Assembly (NCBI RefSeq): GCF_001705235.1
Contig: NZ_MCGV01000001.1
Span: 248,001-312,000, forward strand
Reading direction: 5' to 3'
DNA: 64,000 nucleotides
Source: Clostridium pasteurianum
GTDB lineage: Bacteria > Bacillota > Clostridia > Clostridiales > Clostridiaceae
The translations under genes and the position numbers were made by a program. Positions 34,046-43,622 of this stretch are shown in pieces; positions within the stretch are counted from its first letter, which is position 1; every line of letters begins with the position of its first letter. The notes below the pieces were generated by a model that saw nothing but the letters and a program-made list of their open reading frames with translations, ran no database searches and was not told where the DNA came from.

Positions 34046-34951
34046 TTATTCAATAACTTTCACCATATTAAAAATAGTCCTATTAACAGGAGTATCAACA
34101 CCATACTTTAATCCTAGCTCACAAACAGCTCCACTGAATATATCAACTTCTGTTTTTCTACCTGCTAAAATATCCTGACACATTGAAGTTTTTCCATCAG
34201 GACTACAGAAATCTAATACCTTTATCCATCCTTTAATATCATTTTCGTCCAAATTTATACCTGCTTTCTTTGACAGCTGAACTACTTCCCTCATAGCTGA
34301 TACCATGATTTTTCTAGCATATTCATTGTTTTGGAACACACCATAATTTGCCCTAAGTAATGCTGATACAGGATTTATTCCAACATTCATCATGAATTTT
34401 GACCACATGGAACGAAGCATATTTTCTGGAACGTCATAGTTTATTTTGGCTCTACTAAAAAGCTCTTCAACCGCTTTAACTTTTTCTGAATAAGTGTGGT
34501 TATCTTTTTCTCCAAATATTATTTTATATTTTCCTGGTATATGCACTTCATTTTCATTTCTAATAGCCTCAATAACACAGTACGAATACAGCATTTTTTC
34601 CATGCCATAAATTGTTCCAACTTTTTCTTCACTTGTAATACCATTTAAAAGAGAAAGTATTATAGTGTTTTCCCCTACATGATTTTTTATTTGTTCTATA
34701 GACTCCTGAAGCTGATTTTCTTTCACGGCTATAATAACCAGGTCATCCTTTTCACACTTTTCCTCTGGAGATATGCATTTAAAATCATAGTGTTTCCCAT
34801 TTATTACAAATCCATTTTTTTCATATCTACTTCTTCTTTCTCCTGATGCTATAACTTTAAAGTTTTCAGGATTTAAATCATACAAATTTTTGCCATAAGC
34901 GCAGCCAACAGCTCCCATGCCTATCATTGATATTTTTTGTATTTTCCCCAA
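34046..34951 (-). CDS. panE: Ketopantoate reductase family protein (PanE)
   Basis: About 301 aa. NADPH-dependent reduction of 2-dehydropantoate in pantothenate/CoA synthesis. N-terminal MIGMGAVGCAYGKNL (GxGxxG/A), middle LSLLNGITSEE, C-terminal helical domain with KFMMNVGINPVSALLRANYG (catalytic Lys and Asn) and GRKTEVDIFSGAV. Start: TTG 34951 is 9 nt from GAGGA; a GTG at 34960 is directly adjacent to it. The paralogous family is broad, so PanE activity is likely, not certain. Confidence 0.85.
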   Translation of the reverse strand: MGKIQKISMIGMGAVGCAYGKNLYDLNPENFKVIASGERRSRYEKNGFVINGKHYDFKCISPEEKCEKDDLVIIAVKENQLQESIEQIKNHVGENTIILSLLNGITSEEKVGTIYGMEKMLYSYCVIEAIRNENEVHIPGKYKIIFGEKDNHTYSEKVKAVEELFSRAKINYDVPENMLRSMWSKFMMNVGINPVSALLRANYGVFQNNEYARKIMVSAMREVVQLSKKAGINLDENDIKGWIKVLDFCSPDGKTSMCQDILAGRKTEVDIFSGAVCELGLKYGVDTPVNRTIFNMVKVIE

Positions 34952-34991
34952 TATTTTCACTCCTCACTTTATACGGTATCTTTACTTTCTT

Positions 34992-35028
34992 AAAAAAGCC
35001 ATTTCAAAATACTTTATTTTGAAATGGC
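34992..35028 (-). terminator. Terminator of the coiled-coil gene
   Basis: GCCATTTCAAAAT / ATTTTGAAATGGC, 13-bp stem, then six T on the minus strand. Confidence 0.85.
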
Positions 35029-35037
35029 CTTATATAT

Positions 35038-35841
35038 TCATTTTACTCTAAATTCACTTAACACTACATTTAACTTTCTCTCTTCTACCTTAAGCTTTTC
35101 TATACTACTTATAATTTGACCTACTTTGTTTTTGTTCCATTCTGAGTCATTTATTTCATTCTCAAAATTAAAAGGAAATGTTCTTTTAATATCCTCTATT
35201 TCTTTATTCCGTTCATAAAATATCTTTTTCAGCTCTTCTATTTCACTTATCATATCAATTTGAGTTTTTACATTGTCATCCTCAGTATGCTTATTCTTGT
35301 CATTAATAATATTTAATATATCCTTTAATCTATCAATATCATCAGTTTTATAAGCTTCTACTGCCTTGTTCCATAAGGACTTATTTTCCATATTAACCTT
35401 ATTAATATCTGAATGAAGTAGCCTTGCTAATTTAATATATAATTTCTTTCTAATAATAATATCTTCTGTGCTTAATTTAGGTTTGTTAAGAATTTTTTGA
35501 GACTGCCCAATTTGTTCTATAAGCTCTCTAATCCTATTATTTAAAACTTTAAATTCAAAATCAAATATGTCTGTACCTTCATCTTCCTTAGCATCTTTTT
35601 CTTTAAGTAATAACTTTTTTCTTGTTTCAAGCTCTTTTTTTAGGATTTTAACATTCAAATCCAGCTTTAATCTACGTTCTTCATACTTACCAAGTTTATC
35701 TATATACTTGGCCTCCAAACTAGGTTTTTTTAAGTATAAGAGGTACTCTTTATTTTCTATAAGTTCTGCAATTTTATCTTTTAAGCCGTAAATTATCTTC
35801 TTGCCATGTTGAGCATTATAACCTAAGTTAATATCTTTCAT
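35038..35841 (-). CDS. Coiled-coil protein with a degenerate J-domain-like segment
   Basis: 267 aa, mostly charged helix (coiled coil likely at about 40-130 and 200-260). Residues about 135-185 read KKLYIKLARLLHSDINKVN then NKSLWNKAVEAYKTDD, which follows the helix II-loop-helix III plan of DnaJ J-domains, but HPD is HSD, so Hsp70 stimulation is doubtful. ATG 35841 has GGAGGGG upstream. No partner gene. Function unknown. Confidence 0.7.
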   Translation of the reverse strand: MKDINLGYNAQHGKKIIYGLKDKIAELIENKEYLLYLKKPSLEAKYIDKLGKYEERRLKLDLNVKILKKELETRKKLLLKEKDAKEDEGTDIFDFEFKVLNNRIRELIEQIGQSQKILNKPKLSTEDIIIRKKLYIKLARLLHSDINKVNMENKSLWNKAVEAYKTDDIDRLKDILNIINDKNKHTEDDNVKTQIDMISEIEELKKIFYERNKEIEDIKRTFPFNFENEINDSEWNKNKVGQIISSIEKLKVEERKLNVVLSEFRVK

Positions 35842-36022
35842 ATTAGCCCCTCCATTCACTATTAATATATAAAATAACTCGGATGTATTTCTAATGAAAT
35901 AGCTTAAACTATTTACTCAATTAAGCATTGGTTTTCCTATATAATACATAATAGCTATGGCTTTATATTCTTCTATAATATGAAATTAAAGCTGCACTTT
36001 ATCTCTCAAAAATATGCACAAA

Positions 36023-36472
36023 TTAAAAATTATTTTTTCGTATCTTTTCATAATAATCTATTTCATGCTTTTCATATTCATCATCCATAAGCGGTGATTT
36101 CAATAAAAATTCTGCCGTAGCTTCGTTCATTGCCACAGGTATATCATATAAAACAGAAATTCTAAGCAGCGCCTTTACATCAGGATCATGTGGCTGAGCT
36201 GTAAGCGGATCCCAGAAAAAAATCATAAAATTTGTTTCTTCATTTACTATGCTTGCTCCTACCTGCTCGTCTCCACCCATAGGACCACTCTTATATGGTG
36301 AAACTTTAAGTCCTGTAGCTTCCGATATGAGTTTTGAAGTAGTTCCGGTACCACAAAGATCATGTTTCTTCAAAATCTCATAATTAGCTTTACACCAGTT
36401 AATCAATGCACTTTTTCTATTGTCATGTGCAACTAAAGCTATTCTTTTCTTTTTTCCTATTATAGCATCCAT
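36023..36472 (-). CDS. mgsA: Methylglyoxal synthase
   Basis: 149 aa. Converts dihydroxyacetone phosphate to methylglyoxal and phosphate, a bypass of lower glycolysis. ALVAHDNRKSALINWC, TGTTSKLISEATGL (phosphate loop), SGPMGGDEQVGA (catalytic Asp region) and FFWDPLTAQPHDPDVKALLR are all present. Monocistronic with its own ribosome site. The DJ-1 protein elsewhere in the window could help detoxify the product, by inference. Confidence 0.95.
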   Translation of the reverse strand: MDAIIGKKKRIALVAHDNRKSALINWCKANYEILKKHDLCGTGTTSKLISEATGLKVSPYKSGPMGGDEQVGASIVNEETNFMIFFWDPLTAQPHDPDVKALLRISVLYDIPVAMNEATAEFLLKSPLMDDEYEKHEIDYYEKIRKNNF

Positions 36473-36628
36473 AATTTTATCCCTTCTTTTGTAAAGATAT
36501 TATTCTTAGATTATAACATATATAAATTTTATTTGTGCTATTTTTATAATTTATTGCCTAAATGCCGAATCATAACTATAAATAATAAATATTATAATAT
36601 TCTACTACATAAATCAATTACTTTATTC

Positions 36629-38650
36629 CTAAACTTTAAATTTACTTACCACGTCTTTAAGATCTTCGGCACTTTTTTTATTTTTCGCTGCACTCTCTTC
36701 AATAAACTTAACTTTTTCTACAATATTAAGTGATTTTTCTGCTATACTTCCAACTTCTCCTGCACCATTATTTACTACCACAGCGATTTGAGATATAGCC
36801 TCTGAAATACTTTCTATAGATGAATTTAGTTCACTTGAAGTTGTACTGAATTCATTCATTAACCCATTTACCTTTTCTGAACTTTCACTGTATCTCCCAG
36901 CAGAATCTATAAAATTATCATAATCCTTATATACATTTTCATCTACAAATTTTAATAACTTGGTAGATTCAATATTAAGAGCTTTAACAGATGATTTTAC
37001 CGTTTCAACTACATTTTGAATTTTATTTGCCATATCACTTGATTGTTCAGCTAATGTTCTAACCTCATCTGCAACAACAGCAAATCCTTTTCCAGCTTCA
37101 CCTGCTCTTGCAGCTTCTATTGCAGCATTTAATGAAAGCAAATTTGTTTGTTCTGTTATTTGTAAAATTGAATTAGCCAGACTGTCTATCTCTTTCACAG
37201 CTTCAGAGCCTTTAATAGCACTTTCAAGATTTAACTTAACCTTCATGTATATATCATTAGCTGATTCTTTTGATCTTACAGAATCCTTTTTTAACGTTAA
37301 AGACATATCATTTATCTCAGTTGTTAAGTTTGCTCCTTCTCCTGCTTTTTCTGCTATAGATGAAACAGCGGTATTTATTTGACCAGTAGAAGCTGATACT
37401 TCTTCTACAGTTGCTGAATTTTCTTCCATTCCAGCAGATAAGTTTTCAGTTTCCTTTGAAGTATCATCAGCATATGATTTAAGTTCTTTTGTCATCTTTT
37501 GTACTATATCAGAATTATCATTTATGCCATTCGAAACTTCTATAAGCCTTTTTACAAGTTCCCTAAAAGTAATTCTAATTCGAGCTACAGAATTATAAAT
37601 AGTACCTATTTCATCTTTTGAATCAGCATATTTGTCATACTTTTTATTCTCTATCAAATTTAACTTTGATGTATCATCAGCTAAAGTTGCTATATCTACA
37701 ATAGGATTAGCAATACGTTTTGAAATTTTCATTCCAATAAAACAAGCCGATGCTATAAATAAAATTGACAATATTATAGACATATATATGGAATTAGTTA
37801 CAGAAGACATCATTTCTTTTCTCAATGATACAAATACTAAAGTCCACTTTAGACCAGGTATTTGATAATAATACACAACTTTGTTCAAAGCTCCATCATT
37901 ATATTCCACATAATCCTTGGTTGGAGCTTTACCTGCACTTAAATCATCTATTACATCCTTCATTTTTCCATTTCCTATAGGCTTACCTATATCTTGTGTT
38001 TTTTTATTGTATAGTACCTTTTTATTTTCATCTACCATATATACATAACTTGAAGGTGAACTATAAGTTTTAACATTCTTTAAATATGTAGAAAAACTTA
38101 CTCCTTCAACTGATGATGCCACAACTCCTATTGTCTTTCCATCCTTTATTACAGGACTTGCAAATATTATTATAGGCTTTTTAGTTGTATTAGATATCAT
38201 TGTCCCACTTACCACTGTTTTTCCTAAAAGCGCATTTTTGGCATAGTCCTTATCACTATAACTCTTTCCAATAAATGAAGTATTACTATCAGATACGTCC
38301 TTAAGATTACTATCTAAAACATATGTATGAGATATATTACCGGCCTTTTTAACATAATCTTGAAGCCATTTATTATTTGCATCAACTTCTGGCGATATTT
38401 GTCCATCTGGATTTTTTAGTATTAAATCACTAACAGAACTTCTAGATGCAACTAAATCATTTACTGCTTTTTCTTTATTAACAACTGACAAAATATTATC
38501 AACGCACTGCCTTGATACTGATGCCATCTCACCTTTACTTTGTTTGTTCATTGCATTAACTTCATTTATGCATATAACTGAACCTACAATAATTGTTGAG
38601 AAGGCTACTAAAATTAAAATAGTAATGGACAATTTCTTTTTGATTGACAT
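36629..38650 (-). CDS. Methyl-accepting chemotaxis protein with extracellular Cache domain
   Basis: 673 aa. First membrane helix about 7-29, ligand-binding dCache-like domain about 35-275 ([44 protein letters not shown]), second helix about 280-302, HAMP, then the signalling coiled coil with the conserved tip [20 protein letters not shown] and [25 protein letters not shown]. Ligand unknown; Cache receptors often bind amino or organic acids. No che genes are nearby. Confidence 0.93.
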   Translation of the reverse strand: MSIKKKLSITILILVAFSTIIVGSVICINEVNAMNKQSKGEMASVSRQCVDNILSVVNKEKAVNDLVASRSSVSDLILKNPDGQISPEVDANNKWLQDYVKKAGNISHTYVLDSNLKDVSDSNTSFIGKSYSDKDYAKNALLGKTVVSGTMISNTTKKPIIIFASPVIKDGKTIGVVASSVEGVSFSTYLKNVKTYSSPSSYVYMVDENKKVLYNKKTQDIGKPIGNGKMKDVIDDLSAGKAPTKDYVEYNDGALNKVVYYYQIPGLKWTLVFVSLRKEMMSSVTNSIYMSIILSILFIASACFIGMKISKRIANPIVDIATLADDTSKLNLIENKKYDKYADSKDEIGTIYNSVARIRITFRELVKRLIEVSNGINDNSDIVQKMTKELKSYADDTSKETENLSAGMEENSATVEEVSASTGQINTAVSSIAEKAGEGANLTTEINDMSLTLKKDSVRSKESANDIYMKVKLNLESAIKGSEAVKEIDSLANSILQITEQTNLLSLNAAIEAARAGEAGKGFAVVADEVRTLAEQSSDMANKIQNVVETVKSSVKALNIESTKLLKFVDENVYKDYDNFIDSAGRYSESSEKVNGLMNEFSTTSSELNSSIESISEAISQIAVVVNNGAGEVGSIAEKSLNIVEKVKFIEESAAKNKKSAEDLKDVVSKFKV

Positions 38651-38832
38651 TTATATTCCTCCCGCATTATAAGTAATTTATACCTTTATCTTCAATTATC
38701 GTAATTTTTTATTAATACTTTAAATTTAATATAAAATATTGGCTGGAGCGATTTACATTTATCCAGATTTATTACACAATATAGCATAAACCATTATGAG
38801 TACCAAAAATATGCTATAGTAAAATAAAAAAA

Positions 38833-39393
38833 TTAGAATTGTACCAATGAATATAAATCATCCTTTTGTTCTTGATTGATTCCTATATATCTAAGTGTTA
38901 TGGCTTGTGAACTATGATTAAATGTATCCATAATCAATCCTATATTATATTTAGAGGCTTTATATGTCCAATATCCCCACGTTTTACGTAAACTATGAGT
39001 TCCAAAGTTTTCGACTCCACAAACCGTTGCTGCTTCCTTTAATATTCTATAAGCTTGTATACGTTTTAGATGTCCACCCTTTCTGCTATAAAACAAATAA
39101 GAATCCATATCTAATTCTTCTTCTTTTACAAAAGCAAGTATAACCTTTTTTATGGCAGTATTTAATTTAATCTTTTTAACTTTACCAGTTTTCTTTTCTT
39201 TTAGTATAAAATAATATTTATATTCATATTTAAAATTAAAAAGATCCCCTACCTTAACTGGTAAAATATCACTTATCCTAAGTCCTGTATTTAATCCAAA
39301 CTTAAATAGAACACCATACTTGGTATTTTTACCATTTAAATAGTAATAAATTTGCTTTATCTTTTTTTTGTCTCTTATAGGTTCTACAACCAT
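38833..39393 (-). CDS. Tyrosine recombinase, catalytic domain only
   Basis: 186 aa. All catalytic residues can be seen: Arg in TGLRISDILPV, Lys in EKKTGKVKKI, HxxR in HSLRKTWGYW, His in FNHSSQAITLRYIG and the final Tyr (Y). Only the C-terminal catalytic domain is present; the N-terminal core-binding domain of XerC/D or phage integrases (about 100 residues) is absent, yet there is a good GGAGG-ATG start. Such short recombinases occur in clostridia as stand-alone genes. No att sites or mobile neighbours recognised, so its target is unknown. Confidence 0.85.
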   Translation of the reverse strand: MVVEPIRDKKKIKQIYYYLNGKNTKYGVLFKFGLNTGLRISDILPVKVGDLFNFKYEYKYYFILKEKKTGKVKKIKLNTAIKKVILAFVKEEELDMDSYLFYSRKGGHLKRIQAYRILKEAATVCGVENFGTHSLRKTWGYWTYKASKYNIGLIMDTFNHSSQAITLRYIGINQEQKDDLYSLVQF

Positions 39394-39535
39394 ATCATTA
39401 CCTCCATGTTTTAAAAAACGTTTCTATTTATTTTAACATATGTAATTATTATATCATAGCTAAATGCTCTATCATTCCTCTAAATAGCAAATATACTATA
39501 AATACTTAATGAAACAAATTTTATAAATTGTTTCA

Positions 39536-39656
39536 TTAATATTCATAAAATGTAAGATTGCTTTCAAATGTAAATACTGAAGAAACATGAGGTTTAACAT
39601 GCTTTGCAAGTGGATCATATTTTTCCCTTAGAAAATCTAAATTCTTTAACTTCTTG
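39536..39656 (-). pseudogene. Fossil of a 2'-5' RNA ligase (2H phosphoesterase) family gene
   Basis: The minus strand reads KKLKNLDFLREKYDPLAKHV then KPHVSSVFTFESNLTFYEY and a stop. LREKYDPLAKHVKPHVTLVFPFES is the first half of YjcG-like 2H proteins; here the HxTx motif is changed to HVSS and the frame is closed on both sides. Only about 40 residues remain. Confidence 0.5.
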
Positions 39657-39701
39657 TGCTACTTGGATTTCTCTAATAAATATAAATAAAGTTATAAAAA
39701 G

Positions 39702-39756
39702 TTGACAAATAAATTGTATATGTATATTATTATTCTGTTAATGCAAATGATTTGCA
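39702..39756 (+). promoter_or_regulatory. Promoter and palindromic (Zur-like) operator of the zinc lipoprotein gene
   Basis: TTGACA (39702-39707), 17-nt spacer, TATTAT (39725-39730). The palindrome TGCAAATGATTTGCA at 39742-39756 sits just after the expected start point, where a bound repressor would block transcription. Symmetric AT-rich boxes with a central TGAT/ATCA are typical of Fur-family regulators; which one binds here is inferred from the downstream gene. Confidence 0.7.
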
Positions 39757-39778
39757 ATCGTATTTTAGGAGTGTTATC

Positions 39779-40678
39779 ATGCTAAAAAAATTTTTTTCAT
39801 TAATTATAATTTTAATAACAACAATGTCTTTTGTCAGCTGCACTAATACTAAAAATTTTAATGATAAAAAGATAAAAGTTGCAGTATCCTTCAATGCTAT
39901 GAGAGAACTTACTTATGCTATTGGGAAAAATAAAGTTGATATAGTAACTATAATACCTAATGGTACAGAGCCTCATGATTTTGATCCAAACGCAAAAGAT
40001 ATAAAAACATTATATGATTGTAAAGTATTTGTCTACAGTGGATTAGGAATGGAGACTTGGGTAGACAAGGCTTTAAAACTGCTGGATTATAAAAGTATGA
40101 TTACCGTTAAAGCTTCAACGGGAATTAATCCAATAAAAAATGCAGATGCAAGTGAAGTTCAGGAGCATGGGAAGTATGATCCTCATTCATGGATGAGCTT
40201 AAAAGATGCTAAAATTGAATCTAAGAATATAAGAAATGCTTTAATAAAAGCAGATCCTTCAAATAGAGCTTTTTATTCTAAAAACTACGATGATTTTTCT
40301 AAAAAACTTGATGCACTTTACAAAAAATACTCAGAAAAATTCAAAACAGTTTCAAATAGAAATTTTGTAACAGGGCATGCTGCTTTTGCCTACTTATGTA
40401 GAGACTATGGCTTAAAGCAAAATAGTGTAGAAGATGCTTTTGCTGAAGGAGAACCAAGCACTAAGAAGCTGTCAGATTTAGTTGATTACTGTAAAAAAAA
40501 TAAAGTAAAAACTATATTTGTAGAAGATATGGTAAGCCCTAGAGTATCAAATACTCTTGCAAAAGAAGTACATGCTAATGTTAAAAAAATTTATACCTTA
40601 GAAAGTAAAGAGGATGAAAAAGATTATATTCAAGCTATGGATTCAAATTTGAAAAGAATCTATAATAGCTTAAAATAA
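39779..40678 (+). CDS. znuA: Zinc (metal) ABC transporter substrate-binding lipoprotein
   Basis: 299 aa cluster A-I solute-binding protein. Lipoprotein signal with lipobox MSFVSC (Cys about 22). Metal-ligand histidines are in IPNGTEPHDFDPN, YDPHSWMS and VTGHAAFAYLC; the Asp/Glu ligand is in the C-terminal lobe (FVEDMVSPRVS). The His-rich loop of some ZnuA proteins is missing. No permease or ATPase gene is adjacent, so it must work with a transporter encoded elsewhere. ATG 39779 with AGGAG; nine upstream codons overlap the operator and are rejected. Confidence 0.88.
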   Translation: MLKKFFSLIIILITTMSFVSCTNTKNFNDKKIKVAVSFNAMRELTYAIGKNKVDIVTIIPNGTEPHDFDPNAKDIKTLYDCKVFVYSGLGMETWVDKALKLLDYKSMITVKASTGINPIKNADASEVQEHGKYDPHSWMSLKDAKIESKNIRNALIKADPSNRAFYSKNYDDFSKKLDALYKKYSEKFKTVSNRNFVTGHAAFAYLCRDYGLKQNSVEDAFAEGEPSTKKLSDLVDYCKKNKVKTIFVEDMVSPRVSNTLAKEVHANVKKIYTLESKEDEKDYIQAMDSNLKRIYNSLK

Positions 40679-40688
40679 TGCACGGCAA

Positions 40689-40723
40689 GAAAAATTAAGA
40701 ATTTTTGATTCTTAATTTTTTTC
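40689..40723 (+). terminator. Terminator of the zinc lipoprotein gene
   Basis: AAAAATTAAGAA / TTCTTAATTTTT stem followed by T-run. Confidence 0.8.
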
Positions 40724-40776
40724 TGCTTATATTAAATATTACTATTTGACTTAATCTAAAATCAAAAACGTTTTTC

Positions 40777-41130
40777 CTAAAACTTAAGTACTGCGTTTCC
40801 AAAATAGAAAGCTAGAACCCCAAGTATTAAAGATGATAAAATATAGACGAATGCATTCAATTTTTTTCTATCTTCAAACAAATTAAACCCCTCATACATA
40901 AAAGTTGAAAATGTAGTATATGCTCCTAAAAAACCATCCGCTAATAATAGAGATAAATTTTTATCTACATTTAACGAAGTTACTACACCAAGTAAAAATG
41001 CTCCTGTTATATTAATAATAAATGTACCCCATGGAAATCTAGAGTTTGTCTTACTTGAAACTATAATTCCTATTCTGTACCTTGTAATACTTCCAAAGGC
41101 ACCGCCAACGCCCAATAAAAGAAAATTCAT
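40777..41130 (-). CDS. crcB: Fluoride channel FluC/CrcB, second subunit
   Basis: 117 aa, four membrane helices. GVGGAFGSITRYRIG, PWGTFIINITGAFLLGV and [16 protein letters not shown] (the TTFST pore motif) are the Fluc signatures. Exports fluoride from the cytosol. It follows the other subunit by 13 nt; Gram-positive bacteria often need both as a heterodimer. Confidence 0.93.
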   Translation of the reverse strand: MNFLLLGVGGAFGSITRYRIGIIVSSKTNSRFPWGTFIINITGAFLLGVVTSLNVDKNLSLLLADGFLGAYTTFSTFMYEGFNLFEDRKKLNAFVYILSSLILGVLAFYFGNAVLKF

Positions 41131-41143
41131 TTACTATTCCCCC

Positions 41144-41563
41144 TTAAGATGCTTCCTCTTCTTTATCATCATCATTAACTAGAGTGCATATCTTTTCTTT
41201 TGCTATAGTATCTCCAAAATAAGCAAAAAACAATCCAAATATAGCCGATATTCCAATATATGATACTGCTGAAAAATAGAAACCTTTATTAATGAGTACA
41301 GCGGTTTCCTTACACATAGTAGAAAACGTAGTATACGCCCCTAAGAAGCCTGTTGCGATTCCTAATTTTATATTTTCATTAAAATGTGCAACTCCGCAAG
41401 CAGTAGTCAAAATTAGAGCCAAAATAAATGCACCACTTAAATTTATTGCAAGAGTATTTATTGGAATCACCTCTCTATATTGAGGTATGTTTATATTCTT
41501 GATTACATATCTTAAAATGGCTCCTAATGCTCCACCAAGACCTATTACAATATATTTTTTCAT
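41144..41563 (-). CDS. crcB: Fluoride channel FluC/CrcB, first subunit
   Basis: 139 aa. [30 protein letters not shown] and [15 protein letters not shown] match Fluc. ATG 41563 with GGGAGG; the longer ORF to 41596 runs into the riboswitch and has no site. It has an extra acidic tail ([10 protein letters not shown]) absent in the second subunit. First gene after the fluoride riboswitch. Confidence 0.93.
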   Translation of the reverse strand: MKKYIVIGLGGALGAILRYVIKNINIPQYREVIPINTLAINLSGAFILALILTTACGVAHFNENIKLGIATGFLGAYTTFSTMCKETAVLINKGFYFSAVSYIGISAIFGLFFAYFGDTIAKEKICTLVNDDDKEEEAS

Positions 41564-41594
41564 ATTTACCTCCCAATTACCAATTATAAAAAAC

Positions 41595-41670
41595 AAAAAA
41601 CCCCTACATATTTAAAATGTAGAAGTCATTAATCCAAACAGGATATTTAAGGTGAACTTCATCACCTATA
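41595..41670 (-). promoter_or_regulatory. Fluoride riboswitch (crcB motif) with terminator
   Basis: Minus strand: AGGTGATGAAGTTCACCTT, a small CC..GG hairpin (AATATCCTGTTTGGATT), AATGACTTCTAC, matching the fluoride aptamer GG.GATG..GTTC.CC...AATGA..CCTAC pattern. The last CTAC begins a CTACAT..ATGTAG stem and T-run (41590-41624) forming an overlapping terminator, so fluoride binding should allow read-through. Confidence 0.93.
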
Positions 41671-41687
41671 AAATTTTTTATAAATTT

Positions 41688-41717
41688 ATTTTACCAACTT
41701 CATTTATATGTTGTCAA
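41688..41717 (-). promoter_or_regulatory. Promoter of the fluoride riboswitch-crcB operon
   Basis: Minus strand TTGACA (41712-41717), 18-nt spacer, TAAAAT (41688-41693). Confidence 0.7.
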
Positions 41718-41819
41718 CTATATATTAAACAATATTATTATTTTATGAGTTTAAAACATTTATTGTATACGAATCCAACTTTAAATTACTCACTAATGCA
41801 CTTACATTTTCCATAAAAT

Positions 41820-42746
41820 TTACTCTTCAAAATTAATAGTTTTAGTTTTTCTATCAAAGCCCACATAAGAATTTTCAAAAATGATCTTTGCATTTTGTAA
41901 ATACTTATTTGGTTCACTTAATGCTGGACTAAAATGTGTAAGCCATAATTCACTAACCTCAGCAATTTTAGCAATCTTTGCAGCTTCTGAAAAAATCATA
42001 TGTCTTTTTTCTTCTGCTTTATCCTTTTTATCGTCTTCACCATACATTCCTTCACATATAAATAAATCAGACTTATATGCAAATTTATATAAATCATCTA
42101 CAGGTCTTGTATCCGTACAATATGTTATTTTAATTCCTCTTCTATTTTCTCCAAGAACCATTTCAGGGTCATATTTTTTTCCTTCATATTTGACAATATT
42201 TCCTTTTTGAAGCTCATTCCATATTTTAATTGGAACATTATTTTCTTTTGCTTTATTAATATCAAACTTTCTCTTTCTATTTATACGTACAGAATATGCA
42301 AGACACTCTATACTGTGGTACACTGGCAGTGCAAAAATTTCCATATCCTCAATTTGAAAAATTTTATTCCAAGGGTCTTCCCTAAAATCCATATCTAGTT
42401 CAATTAAATCAATTTCATAAGGTAACCATGGTGATACCACAGTAAGCCCTTTAATAACCTTACTCAATCCCTCAGGACCTACTATAGTTAACGGTGTTGT
42501 CCTGCCTGAATTTGCTATGGTAAGTAAAAGTCCAGTAATCCCCATAACATGATCTGCATGATAATGCGTAAAACATATTACATCTACATCTTTGAAACCC
42601 CAGCCTAACTTCTTCATAGATACCTGTGTACCCTCACCACAATCTATTAAAACTTTTTTTCCATTGTAAGCTATTAAAAGAGAGGTTAAATTTCTTTCTG
42701 GTGTTGGAAGACTTCCTCCACAACCTAAAAGACAAACATCTACCAT
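41820..42746 (-). CDS. rnz: Ribonuclease Z (tRNase Z)
   Basis: 308 aa metallo-beta-lactamase fold nuclease that trims tRNA 3' ends. Zinc motif [11 protein letters not shown] (HxHxDH), [19 protein letters not shown] and the C-terminal WLTHFSP. The exosite segment lies at about 160-200. Single gene, ATG with AAGGT upstream. Confidence 0.93.
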   Translation of the reverse strand: MVDVCLLGCGGSLPTPERNLTSLLIAYNGKKVLIDCGEGTQVSMKKLGWGFKDVDVICFTHYHADHVMGITGLLLTIANSGRTTPLTIVGPEGLSKVIKGLTVVSPWLPYEIDLIELDMDFREDPWNKIFQIEDMEIFALPVYHSIECLAYSVRINRKRKFDINKAKENNVPIKIWNELQKGNIVKYEGKKYDPEMVLGENRRGIKITYCTDTRPVDDLYKFAYKSDLFICEGMYGEDDKKDKAEEKRHMIFSEAAKIAKIAEVSELWLTHFSPALSEPNKYLQNAKIIFENSYVGFDRKTKTINFEE

Positions 42747-42861
42747 AATAATACCTTCTTTCTAAATCATTTTGCTATTGGTCTCATTTTAAATAATGTA
42801 ATCAATTGCAAAATTATATTTTAAAAAGCATATAAAAAAATTTAAAATGCTATAAATTTCA

Positions 42862-42892
42862 CATAGTATACTATAGACCAAAGTATACTATG
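42862..42892. repeat. Perfect 11-bp inverted repeat in a divergent promoter region
   Basis: CATAGTATACT, 9-nt spacer, AGTATACTATG. It lies between the divergent rnz and P-loop kinase genes, so it is better explained as an operator than a gene-end terminator. A second weak inverted repeat (AGCAT..ATGCT) is at 42822-42850. The remainder of 42747-43040 shows nothing but a TATAAT (42991) for the plus gene. Confidence 0.5.
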
Positions 42893-43040
42893 GGTGATTT
42901 TCTTTGTAAAGATATATATCTATTATCATTTTTTATTATTTTTTATTATTTTTAAATAGTTTTTAATCACAACAATAAATTTTATGGTATAATAAGCATG
43001 TGTTTATGTTAAAATTTCTACATACAAAAGGAGTGTAATT

Positions 43041-43601
43041 ATGAAAAAATACTTAATACTAGTTGCTTCTCCACCAGCTTGTGGTAAATCATATGTTTCT
43101 GGCGAATTAGCAAAAAAATTAGACAATCCTGTATACCTAGATAAAGATACTGTAATTCCTCTATCCAAAATGGTTTTCAAAGCTGGTAATGCGCCATACA
43201 ATAGAGATTCTAAATTTTTCAAAGAATATGTTAGAGATGCTGAATATGTAGCTACAATTGACTTTGCTCTTGAAAGCCTCCTTTATAACGACCACGTAAT
43301 TGTAAATGCACCTTTCTCTAAAGAATATAGGAGTAAAGACTATATAAATTCTTTGAAAGAAAAATTAAAAAAGTATGATGCAGAATTAGTACCTGTTTGG
43401 GTAAGATGTGATATAGAAGTATGTCATCAAAGAATGATAAAGAGAAATTCGGATAGAGATACATGGAAGCTAAATAATTGGGATGAATATGTTAGAGGTC
43501 AAAATTATTCTATTCCTGATTTAGAAGGGCTTTTTATTATAAATAACTCGTCTACTGAAGAATTTCAAGCTGATCTTCAGAAATTATTAAAGGTTTTATA
43601 G
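43041..43601 (+). CDS. P-loop nucleoside/small-molecule kinase-like ATPase (AAA_33)
   Basis: 186 aa. Walker A-like ASPPACGKSYVSGEL (GxxxxGKS), DKDTVIPLS, VIVNAPFSKEYR (Walker B-like), and lid ERM RNSDRDTWKLNNW region RMIKRNSDRDTW. Typical of phosphotransferases such as chloramphenicol or gluconate kinases and zeta-toxin relatives; no antitoxin gene is nearby, so a toxin role is not supported. GGAG ribosome site. Confidence 0.8.
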   Translation: MKKYLILVASPPACGKSYVSGELAKKLDNPVYLDKDTVIPLSKMVFKAGNAPYNRDSKFFKEYVRDAEYVATIDFALESLLYNDHVIVNAPFSKEYRSKDYINSLKEKLKKYDAELVPVWVRCDIEVCHQRMIKRNSDRDTWKLNNWDEYVRGQNYSIPDLEGLFIINNSSTEEFQADLQKLLKVL

Positions 43602-43622
43602 GTAAATCCTGTAAAACCTTCT

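Noticed and set aside
38833-39393. Integrase marking a prophage or genomic island
   Set aside because: No phage genes, tRNA attachment site or direct repeats were found around it.
43041-43601. Zeta-toxin of a toxin-antitoxin pair
   Set aside because: P-loop kinase resemblance only; no small antitoxin gene is adjacent and the length and lid fit general small-molecule kinases as well.
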